The notes below the pieces were generated by a model, which saw nothing but the letters and a program-made list of their open reading frames with translations, was not told where the DNA came from and searched no databases. 64,000 nt of DNA, from positions 5,845 to 69,844 of the forward strand of contig JBFMHF010000016.1 in NCBI GenBank assembly GCA_040752975.1, written 5' to 3'. Positions 63,257 through 64,000 of this stretch are shown piece after piece. The translations under genes and the position numbers were made by a program. Origin of the DNA: JADLDB01 sp040752975. Its GTDB lineage: Bacteria > Myxococcota > Myxococcia > Myxococcales > Myxococcaceae. Within the stretch, counting starts at the first letter, position 1, and each line of letters begins with the position of its first letter.

Positions 63257-64000
63257 GTGCGAACTCTCGCGTGCATGTTGGCATGCACTCTCCTCGTGGC
63301 CGGTGGTGGCGCCTGGGGGAAGCCCGCGGGGAAGTCGAAGGCCGCGAAGCAGAAGAAGCCGCCCGCCGAGGCCCCGTCATCGGAGGCGCCGGCGCCTGCA
63401 GCGACCGAAGCGAGCAAGCCTCCGCCCGCGCCAGCCGCGTCCGCCCCGTCGAAGGTGGACGTGAGCTCCGCGCCCGCTGCCGCCGTGGCCCAGCTCGAGG
63501 CGCTGTATGGCAACCTCGAGTATGACGCCGTCATCCCCGCGGCCGACGCGCTCTTGAAGCGCACCGATTTGACGCTCGACCAACAGCTCGAGGTGTACCG
63601 GCTGCAGGGGAGCGCCAAGGCCATCGTGGAGGATCCGGTGGACGCGGAGAAGCCCTTCCGGTTGTTGCTTCGCGCGCGCCCGGACTACGACCTGCCGGCC
63701 AACACGCCGCCGAAAATCCTCGCCGTCTTCCGCAAGGTGCAGAGCGAAGAGAAGGCGCTGGCGGGCAAGCTGCGCGAGGTGGAGCGCGCGCGCATCATCT
63801 CGGGCCTCAAGCTGCTCGACGAGCTGCCCGAGGAGGCGAAGGGCGGCAAGCCGCTCAAGTTCTCCCTGCGCCTGCGTGACCCCCAGGGCTCGGTGGAGGC
63901 GGTGCGCATTCCATACCGGCGCGCGGGAGAGAAGACGTACTCGTCGCTCGCGCGGCAGCGCGGGGGCGAGGGCGACGGGCGCGGGGCCCACCCCCGCGAG
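63257..64000 (+). CDS. Periplasmic or secreted protein, N-terminal part (runs off the window)
   Basis: 248 codons to the last base with no stop. The GTG start opens a signal-like segment (VRTLACMLACTLLVAGGGAWG), followed by a Lys/Pro/Ala-rich linker to about residue 75 and a TPR-like region (QLEALYGNLEYDAVIPAADA, LDQQLEVYRLQGSAKAIVED) then PDYDLPANTPPKILAVFRKV and a beta domain (PLKFSLRLRDPQGSVEAVRI). This layout, a TPR-like part with a following Ig-like beta domain, occurs in myxobacterial envelope proteins of unknown function. The start is uncertain because no clear ribosome-binding site is present. Confidence 0.65.
   Translation, partial: MRTLACMLACTLLVAGGGAWGKPAGKSKAAKQKKPPAEAPSSEAPAPAATEASKPPPAPAASAPSKVDVSSAPAAAVAQLEALYGNLEYDAVIPAADALLKRTDLTLDQQLEVYRLQGSAKAIVEDPVDAEKPFRLLLRARPDYDLPANTPPKILAVFRKVQSEEKALAGKLREVERARIISGLKLLDELPEEAKGGKPLKFSLRLRDPQGSVEAVRIPYRRAGEKTYSSLARQRGGEGDGRGAHPRE

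Overview
The window is very GC-rich, gene-dense bacterial chromosome and looks like a myxobacterium (Myxococcota, Cystobacterineae-like). The grounds are the third-codon GC bias, many lipoproteins with Gly-rich or Ala/Pro-rich linkers, Ser/Thr-kinase-like proteins, C-terminal GCS-hydrophobic-RRRR tails of the MYXO-CTERM type, a GspE-N-domain protein and large secreted repeat proteins. No rRNA, tRNA or CRISPR array was seen. All function calls come from reading motifs; no database was searched.

Layout. 0-13.5 kb: end of an M28 peptidase, secreted lipoproteins, hutF (histidine degradation), a secreted zinc-metalloprotease lipoprotein coupled to a small lipoprotein, then a CheY-like regulator next to a kinase homologue whose catalytic Asp is Asn, and a GspE-N-domain protein. 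13.5-19.5 kb: a frameshifted FadL/OmpP1-like porin, a small outer-membrane protein, a fatty-acid desaturase and a 14-repeat propeller lipoprotein bracketed by two copies of a 46-47 bp direct repeat. 19.5-28.8 kb: a complete high-affinity K+ uptake operon read leftwards (porin, extra hydrophobic microprotein, kdpF, kdpA, kdpB, kdpC, kdpD, kdpE). Its genes are mostly joined by 4-bp overlaps, and a perfect 11-bp tandem repeat upstream is a candidate KdpE site. 28.9-39.2 kb: a secreted propeller-like protein, a YjbR/MmcQ protein, a TPR lipoprotein coupled to a PhnD-like binding protein, a divergent MMPL/RND exporter, and a large beta-helix protein with a duplicated architecture.

39.5-42.5 kb: pyrG-kdsA-kdsC operon (CTP and Kdo synthesis). 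42.6-50.3 kb: a lipoprotein, a CARDB/Ig surface protein interrupted by a +1 shift at a six-G run, a partial duplication of the 3' end of an alpha/beta-hydrolase gene, and two envelope proteins. 50.3-51.5 kb: a REP-like palindromic repeat cluster beside a REP-associated tyrosine transposase (RAYT). 51.5-61.1 kb: a long leftward block with a two-domain SGNH protein, an MBOAT acyltransferase, an OLD-type ATPase/Toprim protein, a coiled-coil microprotein, eutB-eutC-eutL (ethanolamine ammonia-lyase plus a shell protein) and crcB. 61.5-64 kb: a MYXO-CTERM-type anchored protein and the start of a periplasmic protein that runs off the window.

The most unusual points are the REP/RAYT unit, the microprotein added to the kdp operon, eutL without other shell genes here, the HHN kinase homologue, the direct-repeat-bracketed propeller gene, and two surface-protein genes each broken by a single-base shift.
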